Position numbers and translations under genes: made by a program. A DNA stretch of 64,000 nt, taken from CAXWPM01 sp965206125 (GTDB lineage Bacteria; Acidobacteriota; Terriglobia; 20CM-2-55-15). Numbering within the stretch: the first letter of the stretch is position 1; each line of letters begins with the position of its first letter. The DNA lies in NCBI GenBank assembly GCA_965206125.1, contig CBDBIN010000005.1, forward strand, positions 1-64,000. Direction: 5' to 3'. Below, piece after piece: positions 33,499-42,137 of this stretch. Under the pieces are notes generated by a model, which was not told where the DNA came from, did not search any database, and was given only the letters and a program-made list of their open reading frames with translations.

Positions 33499-34365
33499 TC
33501 AGACCAGTCTCCCGGGCCTCCTCCATCCAACGTCGAATCCCAGCTCGCGGGCGATGCTGATTCCTTCTTCCAGGTCCCGTCCGACCGAATCGACGCCGTG
33601 CGAGTCGTCGCCGATCACGACACGTATACCCAGCTCGCAAGCCCTTTCGAGGATCGAGCGAGTCGGGTATGGCTCGGGCTGTCCCTTCGCGATCGCTCGC
33701 GTGTTGAGATCCAGCTGGAGGTCGTGTCTCGCCATTGCCTGCAGGTTGCGCTCGATTCGTTCCCGGACGGTTCCCAGGCGCAGATGATCAGCGTAGTCGG
33801 GATCCAGGATTCGGATCAGATCGAAATGGCCGACGACGGCCGGATGAAACGTATCGATCATCGCAAGCTGATCGTCGAAGTAGCGGCAGTACATCCCCTC
33901 GAAGCCGCCGGCCCTTCGGACCGCTTTCTCGTAGTGTTCCGGGCCCGCATCGAACGGAATGTCGAAGATGTGGTGCACCGACCCGACGATGTAGTCGGGG
34001 CGGAATTCATCGATCAGCCCGTGGATGAAGGAGGCGTTGCCCGTGTACAGCTCGGCTTCGAAAGCAACGAGAATGTCGATGGCGCCCGAATACCGCCGCC
34101 CGAGCGCCCGTGCCGTCCGGAAGTACTCGGCGAAGCGCGCGCGCGTAGCTCGAGCGTCGAGACCCGCTTGCTGCTCCTCGCTCGGGACGAACGTATCGTT
34201 CATGGCGGGCATGTGCTCTGTCAGGCCGACCCACTCGAAGCCCAGCTCGACGTAGCGTCGTACGATGTCCTCGAGCGAGTCGACGGCGTGGCTGCAGAAC
34301 TGTCCGGAGTGTCCCCCATGGGCTGAGACCATGGCAACCGGGCCGGAGTTCAGCGAGGTCGCCAT
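33499..34365 (-). CDS. PHP-family histidinol-phosphatase-like enzyme
   Basis: 288 aa from ATG at 34365. Metal ligands of the PHP domain are visible: SAHGGHSGQFCSHA near the N-terminus, LTEHMPAMN, FEAELY, VGSVHHIFD, VGHFDLIRI and VIGDDSHGVDSVG at the C-terminus. This is the HisK-type arrangement, hydrolysing histidinol phosphate in histidine synthesis or a related sugar phosphate. No other his gene is nearby. Overlaps the zinc-ribbon gene by 16 bases. Confidence 0.85.
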   Translation of the reverse strand: MATSLNSGPVAMVSAHGGHSGQFCSHAVDSLEDIVRRYVELGFEWVGLTEHMPAMNDTFVPSEEQQAGLDARATRARFAEYFRTARALGRRYSGAIDILVAFEAELYTGNASFIHGLIDEFRPDYIVGSVHHIFDIPFDAGPEHYEKAVRRAGGFEGMYCRYFDDQLAMIDTFHPAVVGHFDLIRILDPDYADHLRLGTVRERIERNLQAMARHDLQLDLNTRAIAKGQPEPYPTRSILERACELGIRVVIGDDSHGVDSVGRDLEEGISIARELGFDVGWRRPGRLV

Positions 34366-34508
34366 CGCCCGTCCATCTGGCAGTGAGGGCAAGAATACAT
34401 GACCCCTTTCTTAATCAGTCCATCGAGACTCTTATGAGCCTCCGAGGCTTCATCTTTGCGCGTGGTGGCTAGTGCGACATCGCCTTCACAGTGTGGGCAC
34501 TTCGCCAT
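34350..34508 (-). CDS. small zinc-ribbon protein
   Basis: 52 aa from ATG at 34508. Two CxxC knuckles, KCPHCEGDV and SCPHCQMDG, spaced for one rubredoxin-like zinc site. It overlaps the genes on both sides (22 bases with the P-loop gene upstream, 16 with the PHP gene downstream), so translation is coupled through all three. Function unknown. Confidence 0.6.
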   Translation of the reverse strand: MAKCPHCEGDVALATTRKDEASEAHKSLDGLIKKGVMYSCPHCQMDGRWRPR

Positions 34509-35031
34509 TGCGATTCTCCTTGAACGATCGGAGGCTTCCGACGAAGTCGTCACCCGCCCGTCTGGACGTCAGCGTCACGAGTCGGGTTTCGGCCCCCAGT
34601 CGCTCCAGCTTGTCGACGACCCGAGGGCGGGACCTCCGGCGGTAGTTTCGGATCCACATCAAATACTCAAGGTTTAACTGTTCGGGACAGTCTTCGGCCA
34701 GGTCCGGTCTCGTCTGGCCTCGGTACGCCAGGTAACGCCGGAAGGCACCCCACAAGCAGGTGATCGTGGGCAGATCGAGGAAGACGACGGTGTCGGCAGC
34801 GCCCAGGCGGATCTCCAGGGTACCCGAGTAGTTCCCGTCGATGATCCAGGCCGGCTTCGCACAGAGATCCTGCTGGATGGCGATCCATCGGTCGCTGGGC
34901 GGTTCGGTCCATCCCGGCTGCCAGTACAGCCGATCGAGATGGTAAACGGGTATCCCGAGGTGCTCACCCAAACGAAGCGCCAGCGTCGACTTGCCGCTAC
35001 CGCCGCAACCTATCACCGCCACCCTGCGCAC
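34486..35031 (-). CDS. FlaR/adenylate-kinase-like P-loop protein
   Basis: 181 aa. Walker A is VIGCGGSGKSTLA at the N-terminus, followed by HLDRLYWQPGWTEPP and IIDGNYSGTLEIRLGAADTVVFLDLP, the pattern of the DNA-topology-modulation FlaR-like/P-loop kinase family. Basic lid RRSRPRVVDKLERL. Probable small-molecule kinase, substrate unknown. First gene of the compact three-gene set 35031-33499. Confidence 0.75.
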   Translation of the reverse strand: MRRVAVIGCGGSGKSTLALRLGEHLGIPVYHLDRLYWQPGWTEPPSDRWIAIQQDLCAKPAWIIDGNYSGTLEIRLGAADTVVFLDLPTITCLWGAFRRYLAYRGQTRPDLAEDCPEQLNLEYLMWIRNYRRRSRPRVVDKLERLGAETRLVTLTSRRAGDDFVGSLRSFKENRNGEVPTL

Positions 35032-35042
35032 AGGCTGCTCGA

Positions 35043-36622
35043 CTACGCGCTGAGGTTCGGTGTCCTCAGATGAAAGCCTGCCGCGTCCTGGTAGGCCTTC
35101 GCCAGCGCCAGGAGCTCGAACTCACGAAACGGCCGCGCGAAGAACGTGACGTTGGTCGGCGTCCCCGTTTCGCTGAAACCGTTCGGTACGTTGATCGCGG
35201 GATAGCACGCCAGGTTCGCCATGTTCGAATGACGTCGGGCCGGCGTCTGAGGCGCACCGCCACCCCCCCGGCCTCCTCGAGCACCACGAGCCCCAGCGCC
35301 ACGGGCTCCCGCGGCTCCGGCCCCAGCGGCGCCACGCCCTCCGCGCCCGCCGCGCCCGCCGCCCCGGCGTCCGGCCGACGCCACTACGTACACGTCGATG
35401 CCTTCCGTCGCTTTGGCGAGTTCGGTCATCATCATCATCCGCATCCGTTGGGCCTGCAGGTATTCCACGGCTGGAATGAGGCGACTCGAATTCCGTGCGC
35501 CGCCCCGGGCATTCTCCATCTGACCGGTCCGGGACTTCTCGTCGAAGAAGACGGTCGACTCCACACCGATCGCGCTCCCGTTGCCGGACGTCTCGGGAAT
35601 GGTCATCGGGATGAACTCGGATACTCCCATCGAGCGCAGTGTGTCGAGGGTGGCATCGGCGTTCTGTTTCAGTGTGGCGTTCGTGATGTCGTCGAACGAT
35701 TCCTTGATGTAGCCCACGCGCAGTCCCGTAATGTCGAAACTTGCGTCCCAGTTGAAGGGGATATCTGAGACGCTCATGTCGCGGCCGTCCGGTTTCGCGA
35801 TGGCCTCCATAACGATGGCGCAGTCCTCCGCGTACCGGCACAGCGGCCCCAACCGGTCCTGGGTCCAGGAAAGGGCCATCACTCCGGAGCGGCTGATGCG
35901 GCCGAACGTCGGACGAAGACCGGCTACTCCACACCGTGACGACGGGCTCAAGATGGACCCGCTGGTCTCTGAGCCGATCGCAAAGCCGACGCAGCCTGCG
36001 GCTGTGGCGGATGCCGGTCCGGCGGAGGAACCACTCGAACCCTGTTCCGGATCCCACGGGTTCTTCGTCTGGCCCCCGAACCAGTTGTCGCCCGCCGCCA
36101 GTTCCCCGGTCGAGAGCTTCGCGACGAGAACGGCCCCGGCATCACGCAGCATCTCCACGACGCTCGCGTCGGAATCGAAAACCTGATCGCGGAAGGCTTC
36201 CGATCCCCAGGTTGTCGGGAAATCCTTGACCGAGATGATGTCCTTCGAGCCCCACGGGATGCCGTGCAACGGTCCTTTGTAATTGCCCGCGGCGATCTCG
36301 CGGTCGGCCTGCCTGGCCTGCTCGAGGCCGAGTTCATCGAGGAAGGTGACGACGAAATTCAGGGTCGGCTGGTAGCGGTGGAGGCGATCCAGGCACATCT
36401 GGGTTAACTCGACTGATGTTACCTGTCGCGTCCGGATCAGCTCGGCCAGGTTGCGCACCGGCCAGAAGGCGACATCTTCCAGATTTGCGGGCCGTGTGAC
36501 CGTAACATCGCTGTACCGTATCGGCCGCTGGATCTTGTCCACTTCGATGCCCGGTGCTATCGAACTGAAGTGGAACGGAGGGGATACGTCGTTCGGAATG
36601 TGAGTTTTGCGATTCTCCTGCT
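35043..36622 (-). pseudogene. amidase-signature enzyme, 3' part split by IS30
   Basis: Main body of a GatA/AtzF-type amidase. The Ser-cisSer-Lys triad is intact: GIPWGSKDI with the Lys, GSSGSSAG with the cis-Ser, and GSETSGSI with the nucleophile. Open frame runs upstream to the insertion edge (QENRKTHIPNDVSPPFHF), and a GTG at 36542 could start a 499-residue product. The first about 77 residues lie across the element at 37843-38073. A Gly/Arg/Ala-rich stretch (about 45 residues at 35340-35225) interrupts the C-terminal third. Removing the element and one CT copy restores the frame (NLDNFE-QENRK). Catalytic activity might survive from the internal start. Confidence 0.8.
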
Positions 36623-37842
36623 GGTCTCAACGGATCGACGCAACACTTTATCTTAAAAGGAAGAGGTGGAGTGTATGCGGAAAGGGATGCGATTCGGTTT
36701 CACGGCGGCGGAGAAGGCGGAGGTATGGGATCGGTGGCGGCGAGGGGAATCTCTGCATGAGATCGGGCGAGCGTTTGGCAAGCTGTCATCGTCTGTATAT
36801 TGTCAGCTGGCGCATACCGGAGGCATTCGTCCTCGACCACGACGACGGTCGAGGTTGGCTTTGAGCCTGTCGGAACGTGAGGAGATCTCCCGCGGGATCG
36901 CGGCCGAGCAGTCGTTGCGTTCGATCGCAGAGTGTCTGGGGCGTTCACCCTCGACGGTGAGCCGGGAGATCCAGCGCAATGGGGGCTATGATGACTACCG
37001 GGCGTCTGTCGCCGATGAACAGGCTTGGAACCGGGCCCGTCGCCCGAAGCGATGTCAGTTGGGTCGCCATCCGCGGTTACGGCGAATGGTGGCGAGGAAG
37101 CTCCGGCGGAATTGGTCGCCCGAACAGATCGCCGGCTGGCTGAAGCGATCCTATCCAGAGGATGAGTCGTATCACGTGTCCCACGAGACGATCTATCGCA
37201 GCCTATTCGTGCAGGCGCGCGGGGTGTTTAAGAAAGAACTACTTAGACATCTGAGGTCGAGACGAACGATTCGTCGATCCCGACATTCCAGTCACAAAGG
37301 TCACGGGAAAGGGGATCTCGCCGATATCGTATCGATTCGTGAGCGCCCGGCCGAGGTCGAAGATCGTGCCGTTCCCGGTCACTGGGAGGGAGATCTGATA
37401 GTGGGATCGAACAACACCTACATTGCGACCCTGGTCGAACGCCATACCCGTTACGTGATGTTGGTGAAAGTGTCGGATAAACAGACCAAGACCGTCGTGC
37501 CTGCACTGATCAAGCACGCGAAGAAACTACCGACCGAGCTGTATAAATCGCTGACCTGGGATCGCGGCAAGGAAATGGGAGATCATCGGCGGTTTACCCT
37601 GGCGACCGACATCGACGTCTACTTCTGCGATCCGCAGAGTCCATGGCAACGTGGTTCCAATGAAAACACGAATGGCCTGCTCCGACAGTACTTCCCAAAG
37701 AGAACCGACTTATCGGTGCACTCGCAGGCGCACCTGAACAAGGTGGCACGTGAGCTCAATGAACGGCCGCGTAAGACGCTGGAGTTTGAAACTCCAGCAG
37801 AACGATTCAACGCTTGTGTTGCATCGATCGGTTGAGGTGGCA
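36623..37842 (+). mobile_element. IS30-family insertion sequence, right copy (1220 bp)
   Basis: Starts GGTCTCAACGGATCG and ends GATCGGTTGAGGTGGCA, flanked by a perfect 2-bp duplication CT (36621-36622, 37843-37844). Near-identical to the copy at 10105-11347 and in inverted orientation, 25 kb away. Inserted in the N-terminal region of the amidase gene. The clean duplication marks a simple insertion. Confidence 0.92.
36666..37835 (+). CDS. IS30-family transposase
   Basis: 389 aa, identical to the protein at 10112-11281: HTH-containing N-terminus and DDE core (EGDLIVGSNN, TWDRGKEM, GSNENTNGLL). GGAAGAGGTGGAG precedes the ATG. It points opposite to the amidase gene it interrupts. Confidence 0.93.
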   Translation: MECMRKGMRFGFTAAEKAEVWDRWRRGESLHEIGRAFGKLSSSVYCQLAHTGGIRPRPRRRSRLALSLSEREEISRGIAAEQSLRSIAECLGRSPSTVSREIQRNGGYDDYRASVADEQAWNRARRPKRCQLGRHPRLRRMVARKLRRNWSPEQIAGWLKRSYPEDESYHVSHETIYRSLFVQARGVFKKELLRHLRSRRTIRRSRHSSHKGHGKGDLADIVSIRERPAEVEDRAVPGHWEGDLIVGSNNTYIATLVERHTRYVMLVKVSDKQTKTVVPALIKHAKKLPTELYKSLTWDRGKEMGDHRRFTLATDIDVYFCDPQSPWQRGSNENTNGLLRQYFPKRTDLSVHSQAHLNKVARELNERPRKTLEFETPAERFNACVASIG

Positions 37843-38073
37843 CTCGAAATTATCCAGGTTGCGGTTGGCGGTATTCACCAGATCTTCGAGGTCTTCGGTG
37901 CTCAAGTCGATCCCGGACAGCTTCATGGCATCGGCCACCATCTCCAACGTGATGGTTTGTTCCTCCACGTCCTGCATCCGCGCCCATATGATTCCGGGCA
38001 CGAGCGTCGATCCCAGACCGATCGCCGTGAAGTGCGCCATGAACCGTCTTCGAGCTTCGACGAAATTACTCAT
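37843..38073 (-). pseudogene. amidase, 5' part with Tat-like signal
   Basis: N-terminal 77 codons of the split amidase: MSNFVEARRRFMAHFTAIGL has an RRRF twin-arginine-like motif and a hydrophobic GSTLVPGIIWA, so the enzyme was probably exported by the Tat route. The fragment ends NLDNFE at the CT duplication and then reads 11 foreign residues in the element. GGAGGATC ribosome binding site upstream. Without it the downstream part would be cytoplasmic. Confidence 0.75.
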
Positions 38074-38221
38074 TGCTGATCCTCCTCCAAGTGAAATCCC
38101 GCAAAACGAGAAAGCCCTGCGGCCCCCGATAGGGCCTTGTCGGGCGTTGATACGCGATACCCTCTTCTATGTCAGTCCGTGCTCCGGGGTCAATCCCAAA
38201 AGCCTTCCGAGCGCCCGTCAT

Positions 38222-39025
38222 TCACCCCGGTCCCCGGATCGTCCCCAGGAGCTCGGGCAGCTCTTCGAGTCCAAGGATCTCGGCATCAGGTACGGTTTCG
38301 GTTCTATTCTCCTTTCCCATCCGATTGAGCCACACCGTCCTGATTCCGACGTTCTGGGCGCCGGCGACATCCGCGACGAGGCTGTTCCCGACCATCACCG
38401 ATGCTGGTGCCTGGCCCCCAAGCTCCGACAGAATGGCTTCGAACATCTTCGGGTGCGGCTTCTTTACGCCGACGTCTCCAGATATTGTCGTGGCATCGAA
38501 GTATGGGCCGATTCGGGCGCCATCAATCTTCTCCCGCTGTAGGTCCGAGGCTCCGTTGGTCAGCAGGCCCATCCGGTACCGGCCCCGAAGCGACTCCAGT
38601 GTCGGCAGTGTGTCGTCGAAGAGACGATGTAGGGTCCTGCGGCTTCGGGAGAACGCTTCCGCAAGCTCGTCCGCGAACGACAAGTCGTCGATGTCGTGCG
38701 CGTTCAGCGCGTCGCTCCAGGCTGCCCGTCGGTACGTCGGAGCCCAGTCTTTCATCGCCCGCAGGCTGTCCCCGGGGCCGTCAAAGCGTGCCCACAGACC
38801 CTCCCAGGAGCTGATCCCGATCCGCAGGCAGTATTCCCGGTCCGGCGCACGATGCCAATGGGACTGACTCGTCTTGCGAACCGTCTCCCGCATGGCCTCC
38901 GCATCCACTCCAAACCGTTCTTCCGCGAGCCGGCAGGTCTCGACGAAGGCGGCGTCGGCGGAGGCGACCTCGATCAACAGGGTGTCATCGAGGTCGAAGA
39001 TGAGGGCTTGAATGCTTCCGGACAC
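38222..39025 (-). CDS. HAD-superfamily hydrolase
   Basis: 267 aa. Motif I LIFDLDDTLL, motif II LLTNGAS, motif III-region Lys VGVKKPHPKMF, and motif IV VGNSLVADVAGAQNVG. A C1 cap lies between I and II. Phosphatase of small phosphorylated metabolites, substrate not predictable. First of three HAD genes in a leftward run; 26 bases from the next. Confidence 0.85.
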   Translation of the reverse strand: MSGSIQALIFDLDDTLLIEVASADAAFVETCRLAEERFGVDAEAMRETVRKTSQSHWHRAPDREYCLRIGISSWEGLWARFDGPGDSLRAMKDWAPTYRRAAWSDALNAHDIDDLSFADELAEAFSRSRRTLHRLFDDTLPTLESLRGRYRMGLLTNGASDLQREKIDGARIGPYFDATTISGDVGVKKPHPKMFEAILSELGGQAPASVMVGNSLVADVAGAQNVGIRTVWLNRMGKENRTETVPDAEILGLEELPELLGTIRGPG

Positions 39026-39051
39026 GTTCAGGCTGCCAGGTTAAGCCGTCG

Positions 39052-39774
39052 TCAGTCGTGCAAGATCGCCTCGAGTTCCCGGAGGTGACCGATGCGGGCA
39101 TCCGGTGCGATATCCCCCGGTCGTGGGGCGGCCAGTTCATGCGGCTCGTACCCGGTGAAATGGATTGCGCTCATGCCCAATCGCTTTGCACCCTGGATGT
39201 CCGCCAGCCAGTTGTCTCCGATGAACACGCACGCGGCCGGCTCGATCGCAATTTCATCCAACATCGCCTGAAAGGGCTCCGGGTGTGGTTTGACATACCC
39301 GATGTCGCCCGAGACGACGATCGATTCAAAAGAGCCTGTAAGCCCGAGCTTGTCGAGGCTGCTTCGAATGGTTCGACCGCAGGGATAGTTGGAAACAAGT
39401 GCGAGACGGTAGCGCTCGGACAAGCGCGCCAGGACCTCCCGAACACCATCCGGAAGCACGATGAGTTCTACGAACGCCCGAGAGCGTGTCTCGATGAGCC
39501 AATCGACATCGCCGTCGCCAGGCTCGAGGTCATACAGCCCTCTGAGCAGATCCCGACAAATATGCCGCAGGTCGTTTTCGAGGAAGCCGTTGGAGTAGGG
39601 CGCCAGGCGGTGGCTCCGTCGGATTGACGATAGGAGTTCCCGGTCACAGCTTCCGTAGCGTTCGGTCAGGCCCGATTCGAGAGCGTCGTCCAGCCGCTCT
39701 GTCTGATAGGCTCCGAGCTCGATCAGAGTGTTGCCGTAATCGAAGCCGACGGTCTGAATAAGTTCGAATGCCAT
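39052..39774 (-). CDS. HAD-superfamily hydrolase
   Basis: 240 aa from ATG at 39774. Motif I appears as VGFDYGNTLIELG, where the second Asp of the usual DxD is replaced by Tyr-Gly (DYGNT), followed by LVSNYPCG (II), GYVKPHPEPF (Lys) and FIGDNWLADIQGAKRLG (IV). The DxD change (Asp-Tyr-Gly) removes the usual general acid, seen also in beta-phosphoglucomutase-unlike and non-phosphatase HADs, so activity may differ. Follows the GNAT gene by 14 bases. Confidence 0.8.
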   Translation of the reverse strand: MAFELIQTVGFDYGNTLIELGAYQTERLDDALESGLTERYGSCDRELLSSIRRSHRLAPYSNGFLENDLRHICRDLLRGLYDLEPGDGDVDWLIETRSRAFVELIVLPDGVREVLARLSERYRLALVSNYPCGRTIRSSLDKLGLTGSFESIVVSGDIGYVKPHPEPFQAMLDEIAIEPAACVFIGDNWLADIQGAKRLGMSAIHFTGYEPHELAAPRPGDIAPDARIGHLRELEAILHD

Positions 39775-39788
39775 CGTCAATGCCACCG

Positions 39789-40337
39789 CTATCGTCTCGG
39801 TGGGAGCCGAAAGTCCTCTGCCAGAAGCGCCCAGCGTTGGTGATCCCTCCACCTTCCGCCAACCTTGAGGTAGCGCGGCGAGAGCCCTTCGTGCCGGAAG
39901 CCGAGTCGTTGGACGAGGCGGATGGAGGCCAGGTTGTCCGGTTGGATATTCGCCTCAATCCTGTGAATCTTGTGTCGGCCGAACAAGGCCTTCAGCGCTG
40001 CCCCAATCCCAGCCGTCATGTATCCCTGTCGTTCGAACGGAGAGAAACCGTAATACCCAAGGTAGGCGCTCTGGAAACAACCCCTCACGATCTCGGAGGC
40101 ATTGACGACCCCGGCCAGCTCGCTTCCTTCGGTAAGAACGAGAAAACCCACGTGTGAGGGATCGCGAAAGCGCGCAACGAAAGATCTGAACGCCTCCTTC
40201 GTGGCGGGCGGGTAGACCCAATGTCGATGCAGCTGTTTGCTCCTTCCGACAGCCTCGAGGAAATCGCCGGCTCGGCGCATCGTGAGGGGTTCAAGCCGAA
40301 CCCGACGAACATCCGTGACTGAGTGGGCCAGGCTCAT
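39789..40337 (-). CDS. RimJ/RimL-type GNAT acetyltransferase
   Basis: 182 aa from ATG at 40337. RVRLEPLTMRRAGDFLEAV start, ELAGVVNASEIVRGCFQSAYLGYYG, and the acetyl-CoA loop FERQGYMTAGIGAALKALF, then IEANIQPDNLASIRLVQRLG, which are the standard RimJ-like landmarks. Acetylates an amino group, maybe a ribosomal protein or a small molecule. Overlaps the HAD gene upstream by four bases. Confidence 0.85.
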   Translation of the reverse strand: MSLAHSVTDVRRVRLEPLTMRRAGDFLEAVGRSKQLHRHWVYPPATKEAFRSFVARFRDPSHVGFLVLTEGSELAGVVNASEIVRGCFQSAYLGYYGFSPFERQGYMTAGIGAALKALFGRHKIHRIEANIQPDNLASIRLVQRLGFRHEGLSPRYLKVGGRWRDHQRWALLAEDFRLPPRR

Positions 40338-41050
40338 GTCCGTAAACAGACGAGTTCCAGCATCTCTTCGAGGTTGCATACCTTCCGACCGACTGACGAA
40401 ATGCGATCGTGCCGATCCAGCAGGATGGCTTGCATCCCGGCGTTCCTGGCGCCTTCGACGTCGTCCTCTGGCGAATCTCCCACGTGCGCGACGTCGCCGG
40501 CCGATACGCCCAGCCGTATGACGGCCTTCCCAAAGATGGCGGGATGTGGCTTTTCGCAGCCCGCATCAGCGGAGGTGATCACGACGTCCAGGGATTCGAG
40601 GATGCCGTATTGGGCGCAGAAATGATCCAGACCCCGGTGCCAGTTCGATACGATACCGACGGCCAGGCCTCGTCGCTTGAGTTCCACGAGTACGGGTTTC
40701 ACGTCGGGAAACAACCGGAAGTGATCTGGCCCGAAAATCGCTTCGATGGATCCTGCGTGTACCTCCGGGTCGGGATTCGCCTGTACTCCGGTTCGCTCAA
40801 AGAGGCGTCGCGTAAACTCGATCCAAACATCCTTCCGTTTCCTGTCACCACTGTCAGGCCTGAACGCTTCGCCGTAGTAATCGAACGCCTCGTACATGAC
40901 CCGGTGGTCGAAACGCGAGCAAGCCAGTCCCTGGGTGGCGAGGTAATCGGCGAAGAGTCGGCTCCGCCCGATGCCATCAGCGTGGCGAGCCAGCGTCCCA
41001 AAAAAGTCGAGCGTGACTGCCTCGACAGGGCTGAATTCTCGGAGGTCCAA
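40334..41050 (-). CDS. HAD-superfamily hydrolase
   Basis: 238 aa. Motif I is VTLDFFGTLARHADG (DFFGT, again lacking the second Asp), then GIVSNWHRG (II), AGCEKPHPAIF (Lys) and HVGDSPEDDVEGARNAG (IV). The DFFGT form is known in haloacid-dehalogenase and REG-2-like members, so this may be a dehalogenase-like or phosphatase variant. Coupled to the GNAT gene by ATGA and 20 bases upstream of VOC. Confidence 0.8.
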   Translation of the reverse strand: MDLREFSPVEAVTLDFFGTLARHADGIGRSRLFADYLATQGLACSRFDHRVMYEAFDYYGEAFRPDSGDRKRKDVWIEFTRRLFERTGVQANPDPEVHAGSIEAIFGPDHFRLFPDVKPVLVELKRRGLAVGIVSNWHRGLDHFCAQYGILESLDVVITSADAGCEKPHPAIFGKAVIRLGVSAGDVAHVGDSPEDDVEGARNAGMQAILLDRHDRISSVGRKVCNLEEMLELVCLRT

Positions 41051-41070
41051 GTCGCTTCCACCACAGGCTG

Positions 41071-41544
41071 CTACTGCTGGCCTTGCCGTTTCATCATCTC
41101 TTCGAATCGCGTGTTGATCTGTTCTGGAGAGAGGTCTTCCTTGTGTGTCGCGATCGTCCAGATATGGCCGAACGGGTCCTCGAGCGTGCCGCTGCGGTCT
41201 CCGTAGAATTGATCAACGATGGGACGCTGTTCGGTGCCTCCGGCCTCGATGGCTTGCGCGAACAATCCGTCGACGTCCTCGACATAGAGCATGATTCCCA
41301 CTGGCGAGCCCCCCAGGGATTGCGGGCAGCGGAATCCCATTGCGGGGACCTCCTCGCCAAGCATGATCGGCGAGTCGCCGATCTTAATTTCCGCATGCAT
41401 GACCTTTCCGTCGGGACCGGGCATGCGGAGCAGTTCGGTAGCTCCGAAGGCCTTCTTGTAGAACTCGATAGCTTGGTCGGCGCCTTTGCAGACGAGGTAT
41501 GGCGTCGCTGTGTGATAACCATCGGGAACGGGATTCACTGCCAT
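41071..41544 (-). CDS. VOC/PhnB-like (glyoxalase-fold) protein
   Basis: 157 aa from ATG at 41544. Two VOC beta-alpha-beta3 halves: GYHTATPYLVCKGADQAIEF with FYKKAFGATELLRM, and VGIMLYVEDVDGLFAQAIEAG ending GDRSGTLEDPFGHIWTIATH, the typical PhnB-like DPFGHxW ending. Metal-dependent or antibiotic-binding members exist; no substrate is predicted. Cytoplasmic. Confidence 0.85.
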   Translation of the reverse strand: MAVNPVPDGYHTATPYLVCKGADQAIEFYKKAFGATELLRMPGPDGKVMHAEIKIGDSPIMLGEEVPAMGFRCPQSLGGSPVGIMLYVEDVDGLFAQAIEAGGTEQRPIVDQFYGDRSGTLEDPFGHIWTIATHKEDLSPEQINTRFEEMMKRQGQQ

Positions 41545-41549
41545 TACTC

Positions 41550-42137
41550 TCAACCTCCTCTTATCTTGCCGGCAAGGAAAGCGTGGCCCCGGGGCGAGAG
41601 CCTGTATCCGGTCGTAAGGCTTTCGGTGAGTCCGAGGTCGTTGAGTTTTCGAATCTGGGTCTTGAGCCAAAGTTTCTCATACGAGGTTTGCGCGGCGAGA
41701 TCCAACGCGCGCACGCCGGGGCTTTGAGCGATGAGCCTCAGCACGCGAAGCGTCCACGCGCCGTGGCGGCTGGCCCCGTCGAAGCGATCCAGCTGTCCCG
41801 TGATGCCATGAAGTTCTTCGTCCGTCAGGCGTGTCTCCTGCCGAAGCGCCGTTCGCGGATCGGGCCCATGGAGTCGCAGCGAAATTCGATATAGTTGCGT
41901 CGCGCCATGCCCTGCCAGTTGTCCGATCAGTTCATCACGGGAACCGAATCCGGCCCGCCGCGCGTCCGGCTCGGATATCCGGCTCTCTTCAACCGCATCT
42001 ACCGCATCGATGGCCAGAATGCCGATCGCCGTTCGCAGCTGTCCGCCCGCCTTGACCGTCGGCCGTTTCCACCTACGGAAGGCCAGCGAGATCCTGCCGG
42101 CAGCGATGCCTTCCAGATCACGAATCTTCAGCAACAT
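41550..42137 (-). CDS. ASCH-like domain with C-terminal winged-helix-like region
   Basis: 195 aa from ATG at 42137. N-terminal half resembles ASCH/PUA-type RNA-binding folds (GRISLAFRRWKRPTVKAGGQ, RTAIGILAIDAVDAV). The second half (RHGAWTLRVLRLIAQSPGVR, AAQTSYEKLWLKTQIRKLND) looks like a winged helix. So a nucleic-acid-binding regulator or modifier is plausible, not proven. Overlaps the membrane-protein gene upstream by 20 bases. Confidence 0.55.
   Translation of the reverse strand: MLLKIRDLEGIAAGRISLAFRRWKRPTVKAGGQLRTAIGILAIDAVDAVEESRISEPDARRAGFGSRDELIGQLAGHGATQLYRISLRLHGPDPRTALRQETRLTDEELHGITGQLDRFDGASRHGAWTLRVLRLIAQSPGVRALDLAAQTSYEKLWLKTQIRKLNDLGLTESLTTGYRLSPRGHAFLAGKIRGG

Noticed and set aside
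33442..34326. 294-codon plus-strand frame over the PHP phosphatase
   Set aside because: The minus-strand gene carries all the PHP metal motifs; the plus-strand translation shows none.
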